DNA of 64,000 bases from Microbacterium sp. SMR1 (GTDB lineage Bacteria; Actinomycetota; Actinomycetes; Actinomycetales; Microbacteriaceae). The notes below the pieces were generated by a model, which searched no databases, was not told the DNA's origin, and saw only the letters and a program-made list of their open reading frames with translations. Shown here piece by piece: positions 43,151-51,467 of the stretch; position 1 is the first letter of the stretch, and every line of letters starts with the position of its first letter. The translations under genes were made by a program, and so were the position numbers. The stretch lies in assembly GCF_003289625.1 (NCBI RefSeq), contig NZ_QMBN01000001.1, positions 248,001 through 312,000 on the forward strand. Reading direction: 5' to 3'.

Positions 43151-46100
43151 GTGGCATCCGACTCCTTCGTTCATCTGCACGTGCACAGCGAGTACTCGAT
43201 GCTCGACGGTGCAGCCAAGATCGCGGCCATGACTCAGGCGGCGGCCGACTACGGCATGCCCGCTATCGCGGTGACCGACCACGGCAACACGTTCGCCGCC
43301 TTCGAGTTCTACCGTGCCGCGAAGGCGGCCGGCGTCAAGCCGATCATCGGTCTCGAGGCCTACGTGACGCCGGGAACGCACCGCAGCGACAAGTCGCGCG
43401 TGGCGTGGGGATCGCCCGAGCAGAAGAGCGACGACGTCTCGGGTTCCGGCGCCTACACCCACATGACGATGTGGAGCCAGAGCACCGAGGGCATGCACAA
43501 CCTCTTCCGGCTGAGCTCCCTGTCGAGCATGGAGGGCTACTACTTCAAACCGCGCATGGACCGCGAGCTGCTGCAGACCTACGGCAAGGGGCTCATCGCG
43601 ACGACTGGGTGCCCCTCGGGGGAGGTGCAGACGCGGCTCCGCCTGGGTCAGTACGACGCCGCTCGCGCCGCGGCTGCCGAATTCCAGGACATCTTCGGCA
43701 AGGAGAACTACTTCGCCGAGATCATGGATCACGGCCTGTCGATCGAGCGCCGGGTGATGACCGACCTGCTGCGGCTGGCGAAAGACCTCGACATCCCGCT
43801 CGTCGCGACCAACGACTCGCACTACACGCATCAGCACGAGGCCGATGCGCACGCGGCGCTCCTCTGCGTGCAGTCAGGCTCGACGCTCGACGATCCGAAC
43901 CGCTTCAAGTTCGACGGCGACGGCTACTACATCAAGACGGCCCAGGAGATGCGGCAGCTGTTCCGTGACCACCCCGAGGCGTGCGACAACACCCTGCTGA
44001 TCGCCGAGCGCTGCGAGGTCGAGTTCAACACCTCGGCCAACTACATGCCGCGGTTCCCCGTACCCGACGGCGAGACCGAAGACAGCTGGCTCGTGAAAGA
44101 GGTCGAGGCGGGGCTTCACTATCGGTACCCCGGCGGCATCCCCGACAAGGTGCGCAAGCAGGCCGAGTACGAGACGGGCATCATCCTCCAGATGGGCTTC
44201 CCGGGCTACTTCCTCGTCGTCGCCGACTTCATCAACTGGGCGAAGGACAACGGCATCCGGGTCGGTCCCGGGCGTGGCTCGGGCGCCGGATCGATGGTGG
44301 CCTACGCGATGCGCATCACCGACCTCGACCCTCTCGAGCACGGTCTCATCTTCGAGCGGTTCCTCAACCCCGATCGTGTCAGCATGCCCGACTTCGACGT
44401 CGACTTCGACGACCGTCGCCGCGGCGAGGTCATCGAGTACGTGACCGAGAAGTACGGCTCCGAGCGCGTCGCGCAGATCGTCACCTACGGCACGATCAAG
44501 TCGAAGCAGGCACTGAAGGATGCCGGCCGCGTGCTGGGGTTCCCCTTCAGCATGGGCGAGAAGCTCACCAAGGCGATGCCGCCGGCGGTGATGGGCAAGG
44601 ACATGCCGCTGGACGGCATGTACAACAAGGACCACCCGCGGTTCAAGGAAGCCAGCGAGTTCCGCGCCTTGATCGACACCGATCCCGAGGCGAAGACCGT
44701 GTTCGACCGCGCCCTCGGGCTCGAGGGCCTGAAGCGGCAGTGGGGCGTGCACGCGGCCGGCGTCATCATGTCGTCGGAGCCGCTGCTGGACATCATCCCC
44801 ATCATGCGCCGCGAGCAGGACGGTCAGATCGTCACGCAGTTCGACTACCCGTCGTGCGAGACGCTCGGTCTCATCAAGATGGACTTCCTGGGGCTGCGCA
44901 ACCTCACGATCATCTCGGATGCGCTCGATAACATCCGCATGAACCGGGGCGAGGAGCTCGACCTCGAGCATCTCGCGCTCGACGACCGCCCGGCCTACGA
45001 CCTGCTCACCCGCGGCGACACGCTCGGGGTGTTCCAGCTCGACGGCGGACCGATGCGATCGCTGCTCCGCCTGATGAAGCCCGACAACTTCGAGGACATC
45101 TCGGCTGTCATCGCGCTGTACCGGCCGGGCCCCATGGGCGCGAACTCGCACACGAACTACGCACTGCGCAAGAACGGCCTGCAGCCGATCACGCCGATCC
45201 ACCCCGAGCTCGAAGAGCCGCTGCGCGACATCCTCGACACGACCTACGGCCTGATCATCTATCAGGAGCAGGTCATGGCGATCGCGCAGAAGGTCGCCGG
45301 CTTCTCGCTCGGTCAGGCCGACATCCTCCGCCGCGCGATGGGCAAGAAGAAGAAGTCCGAACTCGACAAGCAGTACGAGGGCTTCTCAGGCGGTATGAAG
45401 GAACGCGGCTTCGGCGAGGGCGCTATCAAAGCGCTCTGGGACATCCTGCTCCCGTTCTCCGACTACGCGTTCAACAAGGCGCACTCCGCTGCGTACGGCC
45501 TGGTCTCGTACTGGACGGCCTACCTCAAGGCGCACTACCCCGCCGAGTACATGGCCGCACTCCTCACGAGCGTCGGCGATTCGAAGGACAAGATGGCGGT
45601 GTACCTCAACGAGTGCCGCCGCATGGGCATCAGGGTGCTGCCGCCCGACGTCGGCGAGTCGATCCGATACTTCGCCGCCGTCGGCGAGGACATCCGATTC
45701 GGTCTGGGCGCGGTGCGGAACGTCGGTGCCAACGTCGTCGACGGCATCATCGCGTCGCGGGCCGACGACAACTACGTCAGCTTCCACGACTTCCTCACCA
45801 AGGTCCCGCTCCACGTCGCGAACAAGCGGACCGTCGAGTCCCTCATCAAGGCCGGCGCATTCGACTCACTGGGCTCGACCCGCCGCGCCCTGATGGAGAT
45901 CCACGAGGACGCGGTCGAAGCCGCGGTCGACGCGAAGCGCAAGGCCGCGACCGGTGCGATCGGATTCGATTTCGACAGCCTGTACGACGAGGCCGAGGAA
46001 GTCATGCCGGCCAAGGTGCCCGAGCGGCCCGAATGGACGAAGAAGGACAAGCTGGCCTTCGAGCGCGAGATGCTCGGACTCTACGTGTCCGACCATCCGC

Positions 46101-46669
46101 TCGCCGGGCTGGAGATCCCGCTGGCCAAGCACGCCTCCACCTCGATCCACGACCTGCTGGCGTCGGATGACGTCCAGGACGGCGATCAGGTCACCGTCGC
46201 CGGGCTCGTCACGAGCGTGCAGCACCGCGTCGCCAAGCAGAGCGGCAACCCCTACGGCATGATCACTGTCGAGGACTTCGATGGTGAAGTGACCGTGATG
46301 TTCATGGGGAAGACGTATACGGAGTTCCAGAGCATGCTCGTGGCCGACTCGATCCTCGTCGTCCGAGGGCGGGTGTCGCGACGCGACGACGGGCTGAACC
46401 TGCACGGCCAATCCGCGTTCTCTCCCGACCTCGGTTCATTCGATGCCGCCGGGCCGCTCGTGCTGCTGCTTCCAGAGCAGCGTGCGACGGAGTCGACGAT
46501 CGGCGAGCTGGCGGCCGTCCTGCGTCGTCACAGCGGTGAGACCGAGGTGTCGCTGAAGCTCCACAGGGCGGGTACGGCGAAGGTGTTCGAGGTGCCGCAT
46601 CCGGTACGCGTCACGCCCGATCTCTACGGCGAGCTCAAGGGACTTCTGGGACCTCAGTGTCTGGGTTGA
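43151..46669 (+). CDS. dnaE: DNA polymerase III alpha subunit
   Basis: This 1172-residue replicative polymerase has an N-terminal PHP domain (FVHLHVHSEYSMLDGA, ITDHGNTFA-like VTDHGNTFA). The family-C polymerase core has the catalytic aspartates in PDFDVDFDDRRRGEVIEYV and GPGRGSGAGSMVAYAM. A helix-hairpin-helix region (LLPPDVGES-like VLPPDVGES) and a C-terminal OB-fold (VTVAGLVTSVQHRVAKQ) follow. The length matches DnaE1, the main replicase of actinobacteria, and not the shorter DnaE2. The GTG is leaderless. Confidence 0.98.
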   Translation: MASDSFVHLHVHSEYSMLDGAAKIAAMTQAAADYGMPAIAVTDHGNTFAAFEFYRAAKAAGVKPIIGLEAYVTPGTHRSDKSRVAWGSPEQKSDDVSGSGAYTHMTMWSQSTEGMHNLFRLSSLSSMEGYYFKPRMDRELLQTYGKGLIATTGCPSGEVQTRLRLGQYDAARAAAAEFQDIFGKENYFAEIMDHGLSIERRVMTDLLRLAKDLDIPLVATNDSHYTHQHEADAHAALLCVQSGSTLDDPNRFKFDGDGYYIKTAQEMRQLFRDHPEACDNTLLIAERCEVEFNTSANYMPRFPVPDGETEDSWLVKEVEAGLHYRYPGGIPDKVRKQAEYETGIILQMGFPGYFLVVADFINWAKDNGIRVGPGRGSGAGSMVAYAMRITDLDPLEHGLIFERFLNPDRVSMPDFDVDFDDRRRGEVIEYVTEKYGSERVAQIVTYGTIKSKQALKDAGRVLGFPFSMGEKLTKAMPPAVMGKDMPLDGMYNKDHPRFKEASEFRALIDTDPEAKTVFDRALGLEGLKRQWGVHAAGVIMSSEPLLDIIPIMRREQDGQIVTQFDYPSCETLGLIKMDFLGLRNLTIISDALDNIRMNRGEELDLEHLALDDRPAYDLLTRGDTLGVFQLDGGPMRSLLRLMKPDNFEDISAVIALYRPGPMGANSHTNYALRKNGLQPITPIHPELEEPLRDILDTTYGLIIYQEQVMAIAQKVAGFSLGQADILRRAMGKKKKSELDKQYEGFSGGMKERGFGEGAIKALWDILLPFSDYAFNKAHSAAYGLVSYWTAYLKAHYPAEYMAALLTSVGDSKDKMAVYLNECRRMGIRVLPPDVGESIRYFAAVGEDIRFGLGAVRNVGANVVDGIIASRADDNYVSFHDFLTKVPLHVANKRTVESLIKAGAFDSLGSTRRALMEIHEDAVEAAVDAKRKAATGAIGFDFDSLYDEAEEVMPAKVPERPEWTKKDKLAFEREMLGLYVSDHPLAGLEIPLAKHASTSIHDLLASDDVQDGDQVTVAGLVTSVQHRVAKQSGNPYGMITVEDFDGEVTVMFMGKTYTEFQSMLVADSILVVRGRVSRRDDGLNLHGQSAFSPDLGSFDAAGPLVLLLPEQRATESTIGELAAVLRRHSGETEVSLKLHRAGTAKVFEVPHPVRVTPDLYGELKGLLGPQCLG

Positions 46670-46675
46670 GCCGGG

Positions 46676-46681
46676 TAGGAT
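46676..46681 (+). promoter_or_regulatory. -10 element before the unknown membrane protein
   Basis: TAGGAT lies 37 bases before the GTG at 46719. GAAGGGAA (46705-46712) is the SD. Confidence 0.5.
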
Positions 46682-46718
46682 TCCACCGCAGCGCAACCGC
46701 CGCGACGAAGGGAACATC

Positions 46719-47996
46719 GTGACCGACGAGAAGAACATCCACTCCGACGACGGCCGTCCCGAGGACGCAGCGCCCGGCGTTGCCGAGCCGGCACACGAGA
46801 CCACAGCCACCGACGACTTCGACGGTGCGCAGACCGACGCGGCCTCGGACGCGTTCGCGCCCGCAGCGGATGCAGCGGTCGTGATCGACGAGTCCGCGGT
46901 CGAGCCCGTCGTGATCGAGGAGCCCGCTGAGCACGCCCCGGTCGACGACGCGGCGGAGATGCCGGCGTCATCCGAAGACACCTCTGCCGCGTCCGCCGTG
47001 GCCGGGCAGACCTCGGTCCTTCCCGGCTCGGACGAGCGCGGCGCCCAGTCCGCCGTGGGCTCGTCGGGGGAGGCGCCGCCGCAGTACGGCGTGGGTCCGC
47101 TCTCGATCCGCGAGGTCGCTCTCGCCGGCGTCTGGGCTGTCGCGTTCATCTGCTCGTTCTTCCCCGTGTACGGCCGCTTCGGTGCCGGGGTGTCGGTGTG
47201 GGGCGCGGGGATCGACTGGATCCTGACGATCGGCGTGCCCACGGTCGCGGTCTTCCTGGTGCTGCTGCGCCGCTTCTCGCCGCAGGGCATCCGCCGTGTC
47301 GGCTCCCTCGGCATCGATCAGTTCGCGTCGGTCGCCTTCTCGGTCTCCGCCACCGTGTGGCTCGGGATCATCTGGAGCTCGTTCGCGGGCCTCGCCCAGT
47401 CCGGCGTGTTCCTCGCGAGCTGGGTCGTGTGGGTCGAGGTGATCCTGGCTCTGGCGGGGGTCGTGCTCACCGTCGTCGCGCCCCACCTTCCCGTTCTCGG
47501 CGACGATTTCGCGCACCGGCCCGAATCGCCGGCGCACCGGGTGGCGCGGGCGACGCGTCCGGTCGTCGCCCGGCCGGCATCCGCCCGCCCGGCCCCGCAC
47601 ACCGGCCCGTCGCGCACCGCATCGGCGCACAGCGCTCCGCACGCAGCAGGCGCCGGCACCCCCGCCTACACCGGCTACGCGGCTCCGGCCGGCTACGCCG
47701 TCCCCGCGGAGGCTCCGGCATCCTCCGGCGCGCCCGAGTCGGCACCGGCCGACGCTGCGGAGCCGTTCGACACCGGCGCGACGACGGTCATCGAGCCCGT
47801 TGCCGCGCCCCAAGCGTTCTGGGCGCTCGCCCCGGATGAGCGCGATGTCCTCGACGAGATGGGTGCGCCGCTCTTCCGGATCGGGCCGACGGCATGGGCC
47901 CTCGTCATCGAGGACCGCGGCGAGGTCTTCGTGGTCCGCCACGAGGACGGCCGCGTCGGATATCTCCACGACACCAGCGATGTCACGCGCGGCTGA
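46719..47996 (+). CDS. unknown membrane protein with acidic N-terminal tail
   Basis: This is a 425-residue protein that I do not recognise. Residues 1 to about 120 are acidic and probably disordered. Four hydrophobic helices lie at about 130-150, 160-185, 200-225 and 228-255. An Ala/Pro/Ser/His-rich linker (about 260-350) leads to a compact C-terminal domain of about 65 residues (FWALAPDERDVLDEMGAPLFRIGPTAWALVIEDRGEVFVV) that may be cytoplasmic. It lies between dnaE and hisD, with a separate promoter and a GTG start. Confidence 0.85.
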   Translation: MTDEKNIHSDDGRPEDAAPGVAEPAHETTATDDFDGAQTDAASDAFAPAADAAVVIDESAVEPVVIEEPAEHAPVDDAAEMPASSEDTSAASAVAGQTSVLPGSDERGAQSAVGSSGEAPPQYGVGPLSIREVALAGVWAVAFICSFFPVYGRFGAGVSVWGAGIDWILTIGVPTVAVFLVLLRRFSPQGIRRVGSLGIDQFASVAFSVSATVWLGIIWSSFAGLAQSGVFLASWVVWVEVILALAGVVLTVVAPHLPVLGDDFAHRPESPAHRVARATRPVVARPASARPAPHTGPSRTASAHSAPHAAGAGTPAYTGYAAPAGYAVPAEAPASSGAPESAPADAAEPFDTGATTVIEPVAAPQAFWALAPDERDVLDEMGAPLFRIGPTAWALVIEDRGEVFVVRHEDGRVGYLHDTSDVTRG

Positions 47997-48015
47997 GTCC
48001 GCCGCGGGCGCGCGC

Positions 48016-48021
48016 TAGCCT
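48016..48021 (+). promoter_or_regulatory. hisD -10 element, leaderless
   Basis: TAGCCT is followed by 6 bases and then the ATG at 48028. Confidence 0.65.
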
Positions 48022-48027
48022 GGAACG

Positions 48028-49326
48028 ATGCGCACCATCGATCTTCGCGGCCGTCGTCTGACGCCCGCCGAGTTGCTCGCCGCCGTTCCCCGGGCCGAAG
48101 CCGCCCGCGGGCTTGCCCTGGCTACGGCAGCTGAGATCGTGCATGATGTCGCCGCTCGCGGAGAGGTTTCGCTCCGTGAGCAGGCGGCTCGCTTCGACGG
48201 GGTCGAAGATCACGCGGTACGAGTTCCCGCTGAACACCTCGATGAGGCGCTGGAGGGTATCTCGCCGGCCGTGAGAACTGCGATCGAGGAGTCCATCCGC
48301 CGCGTGCGGTTGGCGTCGGCCGCTCAGGTCCCGCCCGACCGGGTCACCGAGCTCGGCCCGGGTGCCCGAGTCGAGCAGCGCTGGCGACCGGTCCGGCGCG
48401 TGGGGGTCTACGTCCCCGGCGGGAAAGCGGTCTATCCTTCCAGTGTCGTGATGAACGTCGTGCCGGCGCAGGTCGCCGGTGTCGAGACGGTGGCGCTGGC
48501 TTCGCCTCCGCAGCGCGACCACGGCGGGCGTGTTCACCCGGTGATCCTCGCGGCGGCACGTCTCCTCGGTATCTCGGAGGTCTACGCGATGGGCGGAGCC
48601 GGCGCGATCGGCGCGTTCGCGTACGGCGTCGACTCTCTCGAGCTCGATCCCGTCGATGTCATCTCCGGGCCGGGCAACAACTTCGTCGCCCTCGCGAAGC
48701 GCGTCGTCGCGGGCGTCGTCGGCACCGACTCCGAGGCCGGCGCCACCGAGATCCTGATCGTCGCCGACGATGAGGCCGATGCCGATCTCGTGGCTGCTGA
48801 CCTTGTCAGCCAGGCCGAGCACGACGAGCAGGCAGCCGCCGTCCTCGTCACGGACTCCGCCGATCTCGCCGCCGCGGTGGCGGAGCGGGTCTCAGTCCGT
48901 GCGTCCGGTACACGTCACGCGGACCGCGTCGCGGTCGCCCTGGACGGCCCACAGTCCGCGATCGTCCTCGTCGACGACATCCCGGCTGCGGCCGCGTTCT
49001 CGAACGCCTACGCGCCCGAGCACCTCGAACTGCACCTGCGCGATCCGCGTCCTGACGAGTACGTGAACGCGGGGGCCGTCTTCGTCGGTTCGCACACCCC
49101 GGTGAGCCTCGGCGACTATCTCGCCGGCAGCAACCACGTGCTCCCGACCGGGGGGCAGGCGCGCTACGCCGCCGGTCTCGGTGCCGCGACCTTCCTGCGA
49201 TCGCAGCAGGTGATCACCTATGACCGTGAGGCGCTGCGCGCGGTGCACGACGGCATCCTGGCTCTATCCGACTCGGAACAGCTTCCCGCGCACGGCGAAG
49301 CGGTCTCGGCGCGGTTCGACGCGTAA
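48028..49326 (+). CDS. hisD: histidinol dehydrogenase
   Basis: This 432-residue zinc enzyme catalyses the last two oxidations of histidine synthesis (histidinol to histidine with NAD). Motifs are RVGVYVPGGKAVYPSSVVMNVVPAQVAGV, GVDSLELDPVDVISGPGNNFVALAKR, the zinc-ligand QAEHDEQA, NAYAPEHLELHL and HTPVSLGDYLAGSNHVLPTGGQARY with its His and Asp residues. The remaining his genes are not in the window; nrdR follows instead. The ATG is leaderless. Confidence 0.96.
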   Translation: MRTIDLRGRRLTPAELLAAVPRAEAARGLALATAAEIVHDVAARGEVSLREQAARFDGVEDHAVRVPAEHLDEALEGISPAVRTAIEESIRRVRLASAAQVPPDRVTELGPGARVEQRWRPVRRVGVYVPGGKAVYPSSVVMNVVPAQVAGVETVALASPPQRDHGGRVHPVILAAARLLGISEVYAMGGAGAIGAFAYGVDSLELDPVDVISGPGNNFVALAKRVVAGVVGTDSEAGATEILIVADDEADADLVAADLVSQAEHDEQAAAVLVTDSADLAAAVAERVSVRASGTRHADRVAVALDGPQSAIVLVDDIPAAAAFSNAYAPEHLELHLRDPRPDEYVNAGAVFVGSHTPVSLGDYLAGSNHVLPTGGQARYAAGLGAATFLRSQQVITYDREALRAVHDGILALSDSEQLPAHGEAVSARFDA

Positions 49327-49329
49327 TCT
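49324..49329 (+). promoter_or_regulatory. nrdR -10 element, near-leaderless
   Basis: TAATCT overlaps the hisD stop codon and is followed by 9 bases and then the ATG at 49339. Confidence 0.5.
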
Positions 49330-49338
49330 GGGCTCGTC

Positions 49339-49821
49339 ATGCATTGCCCTTTCTGCCGCAATCCCGATTCCCGCGTCATCGACTCCCGCACGAGCGATGA
49401 CGGCCTCAGCATCCGTCGCAGGCGCCAGTGCCCGAAGTGCGGCGGCCGTTTCTCGACGATCGAGACGGCGAGCCTCAACGTCATCAAGCGCTCGGGAGTC
49501 ATCGAGCCGTTCAGCCGCGAGAAGGTGATGTCGGGCGTCCGCAAGGCCTGTCAGGGCAGACCGGTGACCGAGGCCGACCTCGCCGTACTGGCGCAGGCGG
49601 TCGAAGAGGCCGTGCGCCAGACCGGTTCGTCGCAGATCGACACGAACGAGATCGGCCTCGCGATCCTCGGACCGCTGCGCAATCTCGACGAGATCGCCTA
49701 TCTGCGATTCGCGAGCGTGTACCAGGCGTTCGACACGCTCGAAGATTTCGAAGCAGCGATCGAACAGCTGCGTGCCGATCACATCGCGGCACGGACATCG
49801 GAGGGGTCGGACGCGCTCTAG
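49339..49821 (+). CDS. nrdR: NrdR ribonucleotide reductase repressor
   Basis: This 160-residue protein has a zinc ribbon (Cys3, Cys6, Cys31, Cys34) followed by an ATP-cone domain ([29 protein letters not shown]). NrdR senses ATP/dATP and represses nrd operons through NrdR boxes. No nrd genes are present in the window. It is close to full family length, and the start puts the first Cys pair at the very N-terminus as usual. Confidence 0.97.
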   Translation: MHCPFCRNPDSRVIDSRTSDDGLSIRRRRQCPKCGGRFSTIETASLNVIKRSGVIEPFSREKVMSGVRKACQGRPVTEADLAVLAQAVEEAVRQTGSSQIDTNEIGLAILGPLRNLDEIAYLRFASVYQAFDTLEDFEAAIEQLRADHIAARTSEGSDAL

Positions 49822-49824
49822 GCT
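49819..49824 (+). promoter_or_regulatory. pyrD -10 element, near-leaderless
   Basis: TAGGCT overlaps the nrdR stop and is followed by 8 bases and then the ATG at 49833. Confidence 0.55.
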
Positions 49825-49832
49825 GGACGGCG

Positions 49833-50876
49833 ATGTATCCGTTCATCTTCCGTACCGTCTTCTCGCGCATGGAGCCGGAGACGGCGCACCACCTGGTGGT
49901 CCCGGTCATCCGTCTGCTCGGCGTCCCGCCCTTCTCGACCATCGCTCGTGCGCTGACCCGTCCGGACGCGTCGCTCCGGACCGAGGCGCTGGGACTCGTC
50001 TTCGACTCGCCGTTCGGTGTGGCGGCAGGGTTCGACAAGAACGCGGTCATGGTGCGCGGGCTCGGCGCCCTCGGCTTCGGGCACGTCGAGATCGGTACCG
50101 TGACAGCTGTGCCGCAGGAAGGCAATCCCCGGCCTCGGCTGTTCCGGTTGATTCCGGATCGTGCGCTCATCAACCGCATGGGCTTCAACAACCGCGGCGC
50201 GGCGGCCGCGGCATCCCGCCTCCGGCGTCTGCGACGCGGCCGGAACCATGCCATCGTCGGAGCGAACATCGGCAAGAGCCGCGTCGTCGACGTCGAGCAG
50301 GCCACCGCCGACTACGTCACGAGCACGCGTCTGGTCGCCCCCGAGGCCGACTATCTGGTCGTCAACGTGTCGTCGCCCAACACACCCGGGCTCCGCGGGC
50401 TGCAGGCGGTCGAGACGCTCCGCCCGCTGCTTGAGGCCGTGCGGGATGCGGCCGGCACGACGCCCCTGCTGGTGAAGATCGCGCCCGACCTCGCGGATGA
50501 CGAGGTGACGGCCATCGCGCGCATGGCCGTCGACGCCGGCCTGGCCGGCCTCATCGCCACGAACACCACGATCTCTCGCGACGGCCTGCTGACGGACGAG
50601 GCGACTATCGAGCAGATCGGCGCCGGCGGACTCTCGGGCGCGCCGCTTCGCCGTCGCGCGCTCGAGGTGCTGCGCGTGGTGCGGTCGGCCGTCCCCGATG
50701 ATTTCTGCGTCATTGCAGCCGGGGGAGTGGAGACCGCGGTGGACGTGCAGGAGCGGCTGGCCGCGGGTGCCGATCTGGTTCAGGGGTACACCGCGTTCAT
50801 CTACCGCGGCCCCCTGTGGGCACGGCAGATCAACCGTGGTCTGGTCGAACTCAGACGGGGCGCTGGCCGCGCTTGA
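49833..50876 (+). CDS. pyrD: dihydroorotate dehydrogenase (quinone), class 2
   Basis: This 347-residue membrane-associated FMN enzyme oxidises dihydroorotate to orotate in pyrimidine synthesis and passes electrons to menaquinone. An N-terminal amphipathic helix (MYPFIFRTVFSRMEPETAHHLVV) identifies class 2. FMN and substrate residues are in PFGVAAGFDKNAV, GFGHVEIGTVTAVPQEGNPRPRLFRL, NRMGFNN, VVNVSSPNTPGLR with the catalytic Ser, and VKIAPDL. The last 26 bases overlap the 3' end of the convergent DUF3043 gene. Confidence 0.97.
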   Translation: MYPFIFRTVFSRMEPETAHHLVVPVIRLLGVPPFSTIARALTRPDASLRTEALGLVFDSPFGVAAGFDKNAVMVRGLGALGFGHVEIGTVTAVPQEGNPRPRLFRLIPDRALINRMGFNNRGAAAAASRLRRLRRGRNHAIVGANIGKSRVVDVEQATADYVTSTRLVAPEADYLVVNVSSPNTPGLRGLQAVETLRPLLEAVRDAAGTTPLLVKIAPDLADDEVTAIARMAVDAGLAGLIATNTTISRDGLLTDEATIEQIGAGGLSGAPLRRRALEVLRVVRSAVPDDFCVIAAGGVETAVDVQERLAAGADLVQGYTAFIYRGPLWARQINRGLVELRRGAGRA

Positions 50877-51420
50877 CCTGAGGCTTCGGCAGACGCATGA
50901 AGCGCATCTGGATCGAGCGCATCGCGCCGTACCAGCCGAGGCCCTTCTCCATGCGTTCTGCGCCGAACTTCGCTCGAACGGCCTTCTTCACGCGGATGCT
51001 GGTGATGACCATGTCGCCGATCACGAGCAGGATGAACGACCACAGGGCGATGAACGCGTAGAAGGTCACCGCGTTCGAGCCGAGGAACGTCACGATGATG
51101 ACGAGTACCATCGCGCCCATGACGAGTTCGCCGAGGTGCCATCCGGCGTCGATGTAGTCGCGGACGAAACGACGCTGCGGTCCCTTGTCGCGCATCGGCA
51201 GGTAGCGCTCGTCGCCGTTGGCCATACCGATACGCGCTTTGTCGCGGCGCTCGGCGAGCTCTGCGCGAGCGCGCGCCTTCGCTTCTTTGGTGTCCGGCAC
51301 CAGAGGGCGCTTGCGGGCCGCCTCCTGGGCGGCGCGGCTGGGGGTGGGACGGTTCTTGCCGGAGCCCGTCGACGCCTGAGCGGCGTCGTCCGGAGCAGGG
51401 GCAGCGGGAGTTTTGGCCAC
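50851..51420 (-). CDS. DUF3043 membrane protein
   Basis: This 189-residue protein has a basic, Ala/Lys/Arg-rich N-terminal half with the conserved GDERYLPMRDKGPQRRFVRDYIDA. Two transmembrane helices (about 95-115 and 120-142) and a basic C-terminal tail follow. The family is actinobacterial and of unknown function. The GTG start has CGAGGA upstream, and a TAATCT on the minus strand (51458-51463) overlaps the opposite promoter of the dipeptidase gene. Its 3' end overlaps pyrD by 26 bases. Confidence 0.9.
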   Translation of the reverse strand: MAKTPAAPAPDDAAQASTGSGKNRPTPSRAAQEAARKRPLVPDTKEAKARARAELAERRDKARIGMANGDERYLPMRDKGPQRRFVRDYIDAGWHLGELVMGAMVLVIIVTFLGSNAVTFYAFIALWSFILLVIGDMVITSIRVKKAVRAKFGAERMEKGLGWYGAMRSIQMRFMRLPKPQVKRGQRPV

Positions 51421-51454
51421 GGGGATCCTCGGGTTCTGCGACGAACGTGCCTCT

Positions 51455-51460
51455 TAAGAT
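51455..51460 (+). promoter_or_regulatory. dipeptidase -10 element, leaderless
   Basis: TAAGAT is followed by 7 bases and then the ATG at 51468. The near-palindromic TTAAGATTA also gives the DUF3043 gene a -10 on the other strand. Confidence 0.6.
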
Positions 51461-51467
51461 TACCCGC

